Below, one piece after another: positions 38,849 to 48,300 of a stretch of 64,000 bases of DNA. Source of the DNA: RCIO01 sp965232405. GTDB lineage: Bacteria; Pseudomonadota; Alphaproteobacteria; Rhizobiales; Rhizobiaceae. The DNA lies in contig OZ246966.1 of the NCBI GenBank assembly GCA_965232405.1, positions 3,658,001 to 3,722,000 of the forward strand. The letters run 5' to 3'. The notes under the pieces are model-generated. The model worked only from the letters and a program-made list of their open reading frames with translations. It searched no databases and had not been told where the DNA came from. The position numbers and the translations under genes were made by a program. The first letter of the stretch is position 1. Every line of letters starts with the position of its first letter.

Positions 38849-39580
38849 ATGACATATTGCGTTGGCCTGAGGCTCGACCGCGGCCTGGTCTTCATGTCCG
38901 ACACCCGCACCAATGCGGGCGTCGACAGCGTTTCGACATTCCGAAAGATGCATCAGTGGACTGTGCCGGGCGAGCGCGTGCTGGTTCTGCTGGCGGCCGG
39001 CAACCTTGCCTCCACACAGGCCGTGGTCAGCCTGCTCGATGAGCGCTCCAAGGCGCCGGAGGACAGATCGCCATCGGTTCTGGGAACGCCGTCCATGTAC
39101 CAGACCGCGCGGCTGATCGGGAACACGATCAAGGAAGTGGTGGAGAATTCCACGCCGGCCGGGCAGAAGGCCGACGCATTTGCTGCATCCTTCATTCTGG
39201 GCGGTCAGATCAAGGGCACCGAACCGCGCCTTTTCATGATCTATCCGGAAGGAAACTTCATCGAGGCGAGCGACGACACGCCATTTTTCCAGATTGGCGA
39301 GACCAAATATGGCAAGCCGATTCTGGTGCGCGCCTATGATCCGACGATGAGTTTTGCAGAAGCGGCAAAGCTGCTGATGGTCTCGTTCGATTCCACCCTG
39401 CGCGCCAACCTGTCGGTCGGCATGCCGCTGGATCTGCTTTTCTATGAACGCGACAGCTTTTCCGTCGCCTTCGAGAAGCGGATCGGTGCTGACGATCCCT
39501 ATTTCCACGCGACTTCGGAAGGCTGGTCGACCGCGCTGCGCACAGCCTTCAAGAGCCTGCCGGACTTTCCCTACGAATAG
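38849..39580 (+). CDS. Anbu-type proteasome-like protease
   Basis: 243-residue Ntn-hydrolase of the Anbu (ancestral beta subunit) family, related to HslV and the 20S proteasome. After Met1 removal Thr2 would be the nucleophile (TYCVGLRLDRGLVFMSDTRTNAGVD). Other conserved stretches: GNLASTQAVVSLL and GETKYGKPILVRA. It closes the four-gene ATP-grasp/alpha-E/transglutaminase cluster. Known Anbu assemblies form helices or rings of unknown substrate. Start ATG at 38849. Confidence 0.93.
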   Translation: MTYCVGLRLDRGLVFMSDTRTNAGVDSVSTFRKMHQWTVPGERVLVLLAAGNLASTQAVVSLLDERSKAPEDRSPSVLGTPSMYQTARLIGNTIKEVVENSTPAGQKADAFAASFILGGQIKGTEPRLFMIYPEGNFIEASDDTPFFQIGETKYGKPILVRAYDPTMSFAEAAKLLMVSFDSTLRANLSVGMPLDLLFYERDSFSVAFEKRIGADDPYFHATSEGWSTALRTAFKSLPDFPYE

Positions 39581-39762
39581 CGCCAGGCCGCCCTGTGGCA
39601 GACCGGCTCAAGCCTCGCGGCTGCATCGCTTGAATGAAGAGCTACGCTCCTTGCACAAGCTGCGGAACGGCCACGCAAAACCAACCGATTTTCAGTTGAC
39701 CCTATCGGCACCCGTCCCTATGTTCCGCGCGACTTTCAGGGGCTGCTTCGACCGCGTCCCGG

Positions 39763-39838
39763 GAGCGCGTAGCTCAGCTGGTAGAGCAACTGACTTTTAA
39801 TCAGTAGGTCCAGGGTTCGAGCCCCTGCGCGCTCACCA
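39763..39838 (+). tRNA. tRNA-Lys (anticodon TTT)
   Basis: Complete 76-nt cloverleaf with encoded CCA. Acceptor arms GAGCGCG/CGCGCTC, D-arm AGCTCAGCTGGTAGAGC, anticodon stem-loop CTGA-CTTTTAA-TCAG giving UUU (Lys), T-arm CAGGG-TTCGAGC-CCCTG, discriminator A. A 17-bp copy of its T-arm region is found at 50152-50168. Confidence 0.97.
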
Positions 39839-39949
39839 AACAATACAAACAATTCAGTAGTCTAGGGAGGCCGGGTTTCAGGCTTTTACGATTGCCGCGT
39901 TCGTGTCCGGAAACGGCATCATATCGGTTTGGCTGCCGGTAATCGTACG

Positions 39950-40441
39950 ATGGATTTGATTTGGGACACCCTCACAGGCGTCGGCGCGGTCATCGGCATT
40001 CTCACAGGTGCATTCGTTTTATGGGACCGGATGTTTCGGTTTTCTCCGACAGCGGTCGTGGTGACTAAGCCCCTCATCGAGGGTGGAATGAACATGGGAA
40101 TCTATCTTCGGTTGAAGAATCCAAGTGAGAGGCCTGTCCTAATTACTTGGGAGAACGGGGAGCCTGGTTGTTTTCGCATTGCGGATGACCATTCGACCAA
40201 AGAGATTGTCCATGCTGCGATCGGTGGGCGCCGCACGATCGCGGTTGATCCCGGTACTGAGAGAAATCTCGGGCTGCTCCAACCAGGCGATTATTCAGAG
40301 ATCAATCTGGACAATCGGATTGAGGCACGCATCTGGTGGCGATTTGCTCAGCCGCAAGTTTGGCAGAGAGATCGTAGAATCCCTGTGAGCATCCCGAAAC
40401 GGTCACTGGCGATTATGAGCAGCGAGGACTATGGCGATTAA
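39950..40441 (+). CDS. Hypothetical protein with N-terminal membrane helix
   Basis: 163 residues, no family recognised. One helix at about residues 10-30 (GVGAVIGILTGAFVLW), then a soluble beta-rich domain with VVVTKPLIEGG and YLRLKNPSERPVLITW, reminiscent of immunoglobulin-like accessory domains. ATG at 39950 chosen from the transmembrane start; an earlier in-frame start at 39929 is possible. It sits just beside the tRNA-Lys and has lower G+C than its neighbours, as often seen for genes next to tRNA integration sites. Confidence 0.6.
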   Translation: MDLIWDTLTGVGAVIGILTGAFVLWDRMFRFSPTAVVVTKPLIEGGMNMGIYLRLKNPSERPVLITWENGEPGCFRIADDHSTKEIVHAAIGGRRTIAVDPGTERNLGLLQPGDYSEINLDNRIEARIWWRFAQPQVWQRDRRIPVSIPKRSLAIMSSEDYGD

Positions 40442-40756
40442 CGCTTTCCGGCAGCCCGGCCACGTCCTCGCAGCGGCAGCGGATTGACCGTTCCTGCGGG
40501 CCGGATCGAAAGCACATATCCGTATTTTGCGAATACTTTGGCCGCATGTGAGCCAAAACGGGTTGTGACTGGTTCGGTGGAGACAAAGTTGCAGCCTCGA
40601 CGGATTCGAGGTCGATCCATCACTCTGTTCGAGTACTCGGGAGCTGTGAATAATGAAGCTCGGCGGAAACTACACCGCTTAACATCAACGGTTTGGTGAT
40701 ACTTGGGTTGATAACTTCGCAACGGGGCGGGGCAGACGGAAGGAAACGAGGTCCCC
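40442..40756. other. Gap before the polysaccharide/signalling cluster
   Basis: No convincing gene; a 71-codon frame from 40484 has no family features. The promoter for the rightward cluster starting at 40757 must lie here; GACGGAAGGAAACGAGG at about 40736-40752 supplies its ribosome site. Confidence 0.5.
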
Positions 40757-41140
40757 ATGGCGCACAAACCGCGCATACTTGTCTGCGACGATGATCCTCT
40801 ACTGGTCCAACTGGTGGAATTCCGGCTAAGAGCCAAGGATTTCGAGGTTGAGACGGCGGCCGACGGTGAGGAAGCGCTCGCACAGATTCGCAATAATCCG
40901 CCAGATCTCGTCGTTCTCGACGCCATGATGCCGGGCATCGATGGCTTCGAGTTGCTCGTTCGAATCAAGGAAGATGACCAGCTTGCCAAGATACCTGTTG
41001 TCATGCTGACGGCACGAAAGGGCGAAAAGGACATTGTCTCCGCGCTCGAACGGGGCGCCGCAGACTATCTGGTCAAACCATTCATTCCCGATGAGCTGCT
41101 CGCGCGCATTCAGCGCATCCTTGCCACTGTCGGAGCCTGA
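40757..41140 (+). CDS. Single-domain response regulator (CheY-like)
   Basis: 127 residues, one receiver domain: acidic pocket CDDD at about 10-13, phosphorylation Asp in LVVLDAMMPGIDG, Thr in VVMLTARK, Lys in YLVKPF. No output domain, so it probably acts by protein contact. It is the first gene of the cluster, 2 bp before the YaiO-like gene; a hybrid kinase and Hpt protein at 45.4-49.6 kb are likely partners. Confidence 0.93.
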   Translation: MAHKPRILVCDDDPLLVQLVEFRLRAKDFEVETAADGEEALAQIRNNPPDLVVLDAMMPGIDGFELLVRIKEDDQLAKIPVVMLTARKGEKDIVSALERGAADYLVKPFIPDELLARIQRILATVGA

Positions 41141-41142
41141 AA

Positions 41143-42369
41143 GTGCCGTGGTGCCGCGATCATATTGCGGTCGCCGCAATTCTTGCCGCGCTCTGCCTGC
41201 CCGTGGCTGCCGTCGCGCAGACCGCGGAGGAGGTGTACGTTCAAGGTGTCGAGGCGCGGCAGGAGCAGCGGTTCGAGGATGCAATCGCGGCATTTGAGAA
41301 GGCAGCGGAGCTGCAGCCCGACAATGCGGATGTTTTCGTCCAGCTGGGGTTTTCGCAATTGGGAGCCGGGCTGCTTGAAAGCGCGCAGGCGAGCTTCACG
41401 CGTGCGCTCGACCTAGCGCCCGACTACCAGGACGCCCGATACGGTCTTGCGCTGATCGCATTTCGACAGGGAAATCTCGACGAAGCGGCGCGGCTGATAT
41501 CAACCGTGACTGAGGCACAACCTGACAATCAGGAAGCGCTCGACCTGGCCAGTTCGATAGACGCGGCGATTGAAGCCAAGCGGATGCCCGTGAGGCGTGC
41601 ATCGTCACCGCCTCCGGCACTGGCGGCAACTGCAGCCGACGATGCTGCAGCGGAGGCAACGCCAGAGAATGAACGGAAATGGCGGCTCGACGCCAGCAGC
41701 GAGTATAGCGCATTGACTGCAGGCAGAGGCTCGTGGACCGACAGCACGGTTGCGCTGGCGTATCGCTGGTCAAAGGCCACCACGCTCAGCGGCGCCACAC
41801 GCCTGGCGACCCGGTCGGGCCGTACCGACCTGCAGATACAGGCGCGCATAGATCACGCATTCAACGAACGGTTCTCGTCCTACGGGACCGTTGCGGTCAC
41901 GCCGTCTCCAGATTTTCTCGCCGCATTCTCCTTCGGCGGTGGCGCGTCCTGGCGCGCATTTGAACAGGTGTCCGGCTTCGGGCCTCTCTTTGTGACCGTG
42001 GACGCGCGCCACGATATCTATCCCGCATCACGCGTGACGACGATTGCCCCGGGTGTACAGATCTACCTGCTCGACGAACGGCTGGGTCTTACCGGACGCT
42101 GGCTATTCTCAACTGACCATGCAGCGGCCACCACCAGCGGCTATCTGGTCAGGCTGGACGCGATCGCGACAGACCGGCTGCGTTTCTTCGCGGGGTATGC
42201 GGACGCGCCGGAAATTTCGACCGGTACGGTGGTGGCTACGCGGACGGTCTTCGGGGGGCTGTCGTTCGATATTGGCGAGGCGCTTACGCTCAAGGCCAAT
42301 GTTGCACATGAAAGCCGGGCTGCCTTCAACCGGACGACCTTCGGTTTCGGAATGACGCGGCGGTTCTGA
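41143..42369 (+). CDS. TPR / YaiO-like outer-membrane beta-barrel protein
   Basis: 408 residues. Signal peptide (cleavage near AVAQ, residue 26), then tetratricopeptide repeats at about 27-140 (AIAAFEKAAELQPDNADVF, ASFTRALDLAPDYQDARYG), a Pro/Ala linker, and a C-terminal beta-barrel of alternating hydrophobic strands from about 175, ending in the typical aromatic GFGMTRRF. This layout matches YaiO proteins, thought to export polysaccharide alongside a GT2 synthase. Start is GTG at 41143, with GGAG eight bases upstream. Next gene begins 2 bp after its stop. Confidence 0.8.
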   Translation: MPWCRDHIAVAAILAALCLPVAAVAQTAEEVYVQGVEARQEQRFEDAIAAFEKAAELQPDNADVFVQLGFSQLGAGLLESAQASFTRALDLAPDYQDARYGLALIAFRQGNLDEAARLISTVTEAQPDNQEALDLASSIDAAIEAKRMPVRRASSPPPALAATAADDAAAEATPENERKWRLDASSEYSALTAGRGSWTDSTVALAYRWSKATTLSGATRLATRSGRTDLQIQARIDHAFNERFSSYGTVAVTPSPDFLAAFSFGGGASWRAFEQVSGFGPLFVTVDARHDIYPASRVTTIAPGVQIYLLDERLGLTGRWLFSTDHAAATTSGYLVRLDAIATDRLRFFAGYADAPEISTGTVVATRTVFGGLSFDIGEALTLKANVAHESRAAFNRTTFGFGMTRRF

Positions 42370-42371
42370 CC

Positions 42372-43409
42372 ATGCTGGCGTTCATATGGATAGCGTCTTC
42401 CGTGCTGGCGGTGGCGTCGCTCGTTGTGATGCTGGTGCTCGTCGTTTCGCGCTTCATAAACGAACGTGGTGAGGCCAAGCGGGTCCTCCAGCGCAAGCAA
42501 CTGCAGGCCGCGCTCATCCAGTTCACCGCCGATGAGGACGAGGCAGCGCTGGTCGGCCGTATCAAGGCGACGCTGCCGGACGTGGTGGTCGACGTCTCAT
42601 CCGAGTTTCTGGATCTTCTCCGCGGCGAGGAGAGAAGACAGATCGAGGCTATTCTCGAACGGACCGGTGTCCCCACGTTCGTTCGTCGCGTGCTCCGCGA
42701 AGGCAATGACGCCAAGCGTCTTCATGCAGCAGAACTCGCTATCGCCTTTCCCGCTCCCGAAACGCTGGACGCTTTGCACAATGCCATGGCAGACCCCTCG
42801 CGGGAGGTGCGCATAGCTGCCGCAATATCGTTGGCGCAGCTCGGTGCTCTTCCCGACCTTGGCACGACGCTGAAACGGATCGGGCCACGCGGCCAGCGTT
42901 CGCGCCGGCTGATCGAACTGTTCCAGGAGATCAGTCCCAGCCGGGCCGACGAGTTGAAGAATCTGGCCGCCGATCAAACCGCACCGACATTCGTACGTGC
43001 CGCCGCGGTCGATGCGTTGTCGCTTTCCGGCGACTATCAGCTCATACCCTTCTACGAAGAGATGGCTTCGAGCGCTTCCTCCGAAATTGCTGCCTCGGCC
43101 ATTCGCGCACTGGGACGGTGCGGACATCCGGCATCCGCGCAAAGGCTTCTGGCGGCACTGGAAAGTGGCGACTGGGAAGTCAGGGCAGAAGCGGCTGAAG
43201 CGATCGGGCGCATTGGCGTCACTGACGCGGCGGAACCGCTTCTCGCATTGATGAATGACGACGAGTGGACTGTCCGATACGCCGCGGCGAAGACGCTCAA
43301 GGGCATGGGAGAGCAGGGCACGGCGATGTTGCAGCGCCTTTCAGACCAGAGCGGCGCTCGCGGTCAGAGAACGGCCTCCATGGTGTTGCTTGAAGGGCCA
43401 ATCAAATGA
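42372..43409 (+). CDS. Membrane-anchored HEAT-repeat protein
   Basis: 345 residues: one membrane helix at about 5-28, basic linker (RFINERGEAKRVLQRKQ), then HEAT/Armadillo-like repeats from about 100 to 330, each with the pattern R-x-A-A-A/E-x-x-x-L-G (REVRIAAAISLAQLG, SEIAASAIRALGRCG, WEVRAEAAEAIGRIG, WTVRYAAAKTLKGMG). The positive charges after the helix put the repeats in the cytoplasm. Likely a scaffold for the synthase encoded next, with which it overlaps by ATGA. Confidence 0.85.
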   Translation: MLAFIWIASSVLAVASLVVMLVLVVSRFINERGEAKRVLQRKQLQAALIQFTADEDEAALVGRIKATLPDVVVDVSSEFLDLLRGEERRQIEAILERTGVPTFVRRVLREGNDAKRLHAAELAIAFPAPETLDALHNAMADPSREVRIAAAISLAQLGALPDLGTTLKRIGPRGQRSRRLIELFQEISPSRADELKNLAADQTAPTFVRAAAVDALSLSGDYQLIPFYEEMASSASSEIAASAIRALGRCGHPASAQRLLAALESGDWEVRAEAAEAIGRIGVTDAAEPLLALMNDDEWTVRYAAAKTLKGMGEQGTAMLQRLSDQSGARGQRTASMVLLEGPIK

Positions 43410-44839
43410 GCCCGGAAGTTCTGGCCTGGATGCACTCCGCTGTTCCGATTCTTGCGGGTATCATCATTGCGACCGGTGTAGCGCAATCGCTCGTCTATCT
43501 GTTTCAGCTGGTGATGGCGGCCTATGCGCTGTCCACCCGGCCGCCGGTTGCCCGATCCTCGCTTCTTTGGCACCGCTACGGCGACGTTGCCCCGCCGATC
43601 GCGCTGATCGTTCCGGCATATAACGAGCGGGCCAACGTGGTTGAGAGCGTCCGCTCCCTGCTTGCACTGGAATATCCGAACTACGAGGTCATCGTCGTCA
43701 ATGACGGATCCAAGGACGATACGCTGCAGTATCTGATTGATGCGTTCGAACTCGTGCCTTCGCAGCGGCCTTACGAACTCGCGCTGGAACACGAAGCGAT
43801 CAGGGGGACCTACACGAGCCCGGTTTCGGACCGGCTGATTGTCGTGGACAAGTTCAATGGCGGCAAGGCAGACGCGCAAAACGCCGGCATCAACGTCTCG
43901 CGGGCGCCGCTGTTTTGCGTGATCGACGGCGATTCCATCCTTGAACCCGACGCGCTTATTCGCGCCGCCCAACCCTTCATCGACGATCCCGTTCGCACGG
44001 TCGCTGTTGGCGGTACGATCCGCATTGCAAACGGCTCGATCATCGAGAATGGCCGGGTGAAGTCGATCAGGCTCCCGAACAAACTGGTGCCGCTGTTTCA
44101 GGTGGTGGAATATCTGCGCGCCTTCCTGATGGCGCGGCTGGCATGGAGCCGCATCAACACGCTGATGCTGGTGTCTGGCGCTTTCGGCATGTTCCGTCGG
44201 CGCGAAGCGATCGAGGTGGGCGGCTTCACCAAGGGTTCGATGGGCGAAGACCTGGACATTGTGGTCAAACTTCATCGCCACATGATCCGGGCCGGCCGCA
44301 AGTACCGGATCGAATTCATTCCCGAACCCGTGTGCTGGACAGAAGCACCGGAAACGTTGGCGGTTCTCGGCCGCCAACGTTCGCGCTGGCAGCGCGGGGC
44401 GCTCGAAGTCTGCTCGCGCTATCGCGGCACGATCCTCAACCCGCGCTATGGGCGCGTTGGCATTCTGGGGTTCGGGCACATGCTGATCGTCGATGTGATC
44501 GGCCCAATAGCCGAGGTGCTTGGCTATGTCCTGATCCCGCTGTTCTGGGCAACGGGCGTGCTTTCGTTCGAGTACCTGCTCGCCTACACCGCACTGGTCT
44601 TTGTCTTCGGCATATTCATCAGCGTGGCATCGCTGGTGCTTGAGGAAGCGGAACTGAAACGCTTTCCGCACGCACGCGATCTGGCGCTGCTGACGCTCAT
44701 CGCCGTGGTGGAGAATTTCGGCTACCGGCAGCTGAACAATTTCTGGCGGCTGAAGGGCTATTGGCAATATCTGCGCTCTGACGACAGCTGGGGCGAGATG
44801 ACACGTTCCGGGTTTTCGGTCGCCAAGAAGAATGGCTGA
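43406..44839 (+). CDS. Processive family 2 glycosyltransferase (polysaccharide synthase)
   Basis: 477 residues. N-terminal helix, GT2 catalytic domain, and three or four C-terminal helices, as in cellulose or poly-N-acetylglucosamine synthases. Seen: VVNDGS (Asp100), DGDS (Asp174/Asp176), GEDLD (Glu281, Asp282) and QRSRW (324-328), the processive QxxRW. Product unknown. Cluster with a YaiO-like porin and HEAT protein resembles E. coli yaiP-yaiO. It starts at 43406 inside the HEAT gene's stop and is followed after 105 bp by a second receiver. Confidence 0.92.
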   Translation: MSPEVLAWMHSAVPILAGIIIATGVAQSLVYLFQLVMAAYALSTRPPVARSSLLWHRYGDVAPPIALIVPAYNERANVVESVRSLLALEYPNYEVIVVNDGSKDDTLQYLIDAFELVPSQRPYELALEHEAIRGTYTSPVSDRLIVVDKFNGGKADAQNAGINVSRAPLFCVIDGDSILEPDALIRAAQPFIDDPVRTVAVGGTIRIANGSIIENGRVKSIRLPNKLVPLFQVVEYLRAFLMARLAWSRINTLMLVSGAFGMFRRREAIEVGGFTKGSMGEDLDIVVKLHRHMIRAGRKYRIEFIPEPVCWTEAPETLAVLGRQRSRWQRGALEVCSRYRGTILNPRYGRVGILGFGHMLIVDVIGPIAEVLGYVLIPLFWATGVLSFEYLLAYTALVFVFGIFISVASLVLEEAELKRFPHARDLALLTLIAVVENFGYRQLNNFWRLKGYWQYLRSDDSWGEMTRSGFSVAKKNG

Positions 44840-44944
44840 CCGGCACGTGAGGAATTGTAACCGGCCCGGCGCAGGGCAGCGGAAACCTGTTGAGTCCAGG
44901 GAAGCGCGCGCTACATCAACATCGTTGATTGGAAAGGGACGGAT

Positions 44945-45322
44945 ATGAGCGACGATACCAAAATACTCTATGTCGACGACGAGCCCGATATCCGCGAAAT
45001 CGCGGTCATGTCCCTCCAGCTCAAGCCAGAATTCAATGTGCGCGCCGCCTCCAGCGGTCCCGAGGCGCTGGAAATCGCCGAGGACTGGCAGCCGGACATT
45101 ATTCTGCTCGATGTGATGATGCCGGACATGGACGGTCCCATGACCCGCGAACACTTGCTGGCGAACGCGACGACGAAAGCCATACCGGTTGCGTTCGTTA
45201 CGGCGCGTACGCAGCCGCAGGAGGTGGAGCGGTTTCAGACGATGAACGTCGTGGGCATCATTGCCAAACCATTCGACCCGATGACGCTGGGCGAGAAGGT
45301 GGCGGAGCTTCTACCTCGTTGA
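44945..45322 (+). CDS. Single-domain response regulator (CheY-like)
   Basis: 125 residues, one receiver domain: VDDEPD at about 10-15, phosphorylation Asp in IILLDVMMPDMDG, Thr in VAFVTART, Lys in IIAKPFD. Start ATG at 44945 after AAAGGGACGGAT. A second receiver in the cluster; together with the hybrid kinase and Hpt it fits a phosphorelay. Convergent with the kinase gene, with a hairpin between. Confidence 0.93.
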   Translation: MSDDTKILYVDDEPDIREIAVMSLQLKPEFNVRAASSGPEALEIAEDWQPDIILLDVMMPDMDGPMTREHLLANATTKAIPVAFVTARTQPQEVERFQTMNVVGIIAKPFDPMTLGEKVAELLPR

Positions 45323-45333
45323 GTTCTGAGGTG

Positions 45334-45363
45334 AGGCGCGTTCGGCTGTGATCGGACGCGCCT
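45334..45363. terminator. Hairpin between convergent genes
   Basis: AGGCGCGT...ACGCGCCT, a perfect 8-bp inverted repeat with a 14-nt loop, between the receiver (stop 45322) and kinase (stop 45376). It lacks a U-tract, so it is a weak or Rho-dependent candidate. Confidence 0.45.
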
Positions 45364-45375
45364 GATCGGCGGTCG

Positions 45376-48300
45376 TCAAGCGCGCGCTTGCGCCTCACGT
45401 TTTTCTGCGGCAGCCGGTGCCACGGCAGCGAGAATGATCTCGACGATTTCCTCCTCGGGTGTCCGCGACTTGACGATGACATTGCTGACACGCGGATCCG
45501 AAGCCACGAACTCGGTTGCCGTCAGAACGATGATCGGCTTGCCGTGGTCGCTCGCAATCCGGTCCAGGAGTTCCAGCCCGTTGCCATCAGGCATCTGAAG
45601 ATCAAGGATGACCAGATCGTGCTCGAATTCGCTGACGCGTTGGGCCGCTTCGCGAAGAGTGCCGGCGTGCGTCACGTCGACCTTGTCGCGCAACGCGGCC
45701 GCGATGAATGCACTGAAGTCGGTATCGTCTTCGACATGCAGCGCGGTCGGCAGATTGGCTTTGGCGGCCGATTCCGTGTCAGAACTGCCTCCGGCAGCGG
45801 CGGGTTCCGGATACAGCAGCGGCAGCTTGACCCAGAACGTCGTGCCTTCGTCTTCGACGGTCGTGTAATCGATCTCGCCATGCATGCGTTCGACCAGCTG
45901 CTTTGAGATGTGCAGGCCCAGACCGGTTCCGCCCTTTTCGCGCGTTGCCGAGGCGTCGGCTTGAGAGAAGGGCGTGAAGATCTGTGATCTGAACTTCGCG
46001 GGAATGCCGGCGCCCTTGTCTGTCACGGCGATCTTAACAGACGTCATGTCCGTGGTGACATCGATCAGCACCTCGCCACCCTGACGCGAAAACTTTGCGG
46101 CGTTCGATATCAGATTTGCGAGAACCTGCTGGAAGCGGGTTGCGTCGATCTCGACCGCAAGCGGTTCATTGGGCGCTTGCAGTCGGAATGAAACGTCGAA
46201 CTGGTCCGCATAGGCCTGGTTGGCCTCAATCGCCTGCCGAACCTCGTCTGTTACGTCGCGCTCCTCAAATTCAAAGTGAAGGCTGTCTGCTGAGAGCTTT
46301 TCCAGATCGAGAATATCGTTGACCAGAAAGATCAGCCGCTCGCTGTTCTTGTGAGCGATCCGCAGCAAACGCATGACCCCATCGGGAATGCCCGCCGACA
46401 TGGCGCCTGTGATCAGGCCAAGCGAGCCGCGAATGGAGGTGAGGGGGGTGCGCAGTTCGTGGCTTACATTGGAAATGAACTCGCTCTTGAGCCTGTCCAT
46501 CTCCTTGCGGTCGCCAATATCCTGGATCTGCGAGATGAAGTAGGCAAGCGTACCGTCCGTTTCGCGCGCGACCGACACGCTCAACAGGCCCCATACGGAC
46601 TGGCCATCCTTGTGTATGTAGCGCTTCTCGAGCTGGTAGGTGGAGATTTTTCCATCAACAAGCTGCTGGACGAGTTCAAGGTCTGCCTCCAGATCATCGG
46701 GATGCGTGATCGTCTGGAAATCCAGTTCCAGCAGTTCCTCCTCGCTGTAGCCGAGGAAACTGGACAGTGCTTCATTGACCTTCAACCAGCGTCCGTTTGG
46801 ATCGAGGAGAGCCATGCCAATCGGCGCGTTTTCGATCGCGGTGCGCAGGCGCTCCCGGCTGGCGTTGAGTTCGGCCTCGGCGACCTTCAGTGCAGTAATG
46901 TCGGTCTGCGTGCCGACAAACCTCTTCGGAGAGCCGTCCGCACCGCGCTCGGTGACACTCGCGTCAGAGCGCAGCCAAATCCAGTTATCGTTGGCGTCGC
47001 GAATGCGATATTCGGATTCCGACCTTTCTGTCCTGCCGTCGAAACAATCCTGGTCGATTGCCTGTACCTTGGGAAGATCGTCGGGATGTATGCGCGACCG
47101 CCACTCTGCCTGCGCATCGATGGCAGCGTCAGGCGCAAAACCCAGCATCGTGCGCCAGGTGTCGGATACGATTGACTTGCCAGTTGTCAGGTCGATGTCG
47201 AAGACGCCGATATTGGCTCCCTTGAGCGCGGTGTCCCAGCGCTGCTCCGCTTCTTGGAGCGCCAGGGTCATGCGCCGCTGAAGGGTGATATCGCGAACGA
47301 TTGCGGTGTAGCGCAATGCGCCATCTTCGGTTTTCCAGCTGTTGACCTGGAGATCCAGGTACAGCTTGGAGCCATCGGCCTTGCGCGCCGGGATTGCAGA
47401 CGTGCTTTCGTATTGGCCCTGGCCGCGCACCGCCAGAAGCTCGAGCAGGTTGCTCGGCGTGTCGATATTGTTCTCGAAAACAAGCAGATCGCGGGCCGCC
47501 GTGCCGACGAGCTCAGCCGCGGGGTAGCCGAACATGTTTTCCGTAGCGGCGTTTGCGGACAGGATTTTGCCTTCCTGATCCAGGATCAGAATACCTGCGA
47601 CCGCAGTGTCGACGATTGACCGGTTTTGCTCTTCACGCGCGGCGATTTCGCGTGTCTTGAGATCTACCATGCGCCGGATAGCCTGTTCGCGGCGCGCAAA
47701 CGAGAGCAGGTAGATCCCGAGCAGCATGGACAATAGCAGACCGCCCGACAGCACGAGCCAGCTTTCGCGCGTGCGAACCCCCGCATCAAAGGCCGGCGTA
47801 CTTTTCCAGACCAGGGTCCAGGCCTGTTCCAGGAACGGCAACGTCTTCGTCACTTGGTAGCCGCTGTGGCTGTCCGAGACGCTACCCGCGCTTGCATAGA
47901 TCAGCTGATCCTCATCACTGGCTGTGCCATCGAAGATTTCGATGTTCAGGCTGCCGCCCTGGCTGGCGGTGAGATTGTCCATGACGAGGTTGGCGATGAA
48001 TGGCGCGTAGACCCAACCCAAGAAAGCCGCGCGCTTCTGGCTGACTGTCTCAAGCGGAACTCCGCGCCTGTAGAGAGGCCTGAGCAACAGGAAGCCAGCG
48101 CTCTTGGTTGCATCCTGTACGAGAAAGATGCGCTTGGTGATCGTCGGGTGCCCGGTATCGCGCGCATGGGTGGCGGCCTCGTAGCGGTTTGCTTCGAACG
48201 CGATGTTCAGGCCCACGGCCTGGATGTTGTCTTCCACGGGCTCGATGTAACGAATGACGAACAGAGCCGGTGCCGGACTGTCGGGATGGATCTTGAGATC

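Noticed and set aside
40484..40699. 71-codon plus-strand frame before the receiver gene
   Set aside because: No ribosome site and no recognisable features; overlaps the presumed promoter region.
44929..45351. Overlapping 140-codon frame on the same strand as the second receiver
   Set aside because: Arg/Gly-rich +1 shadow of the receiver gene, which has all catalytic residues.
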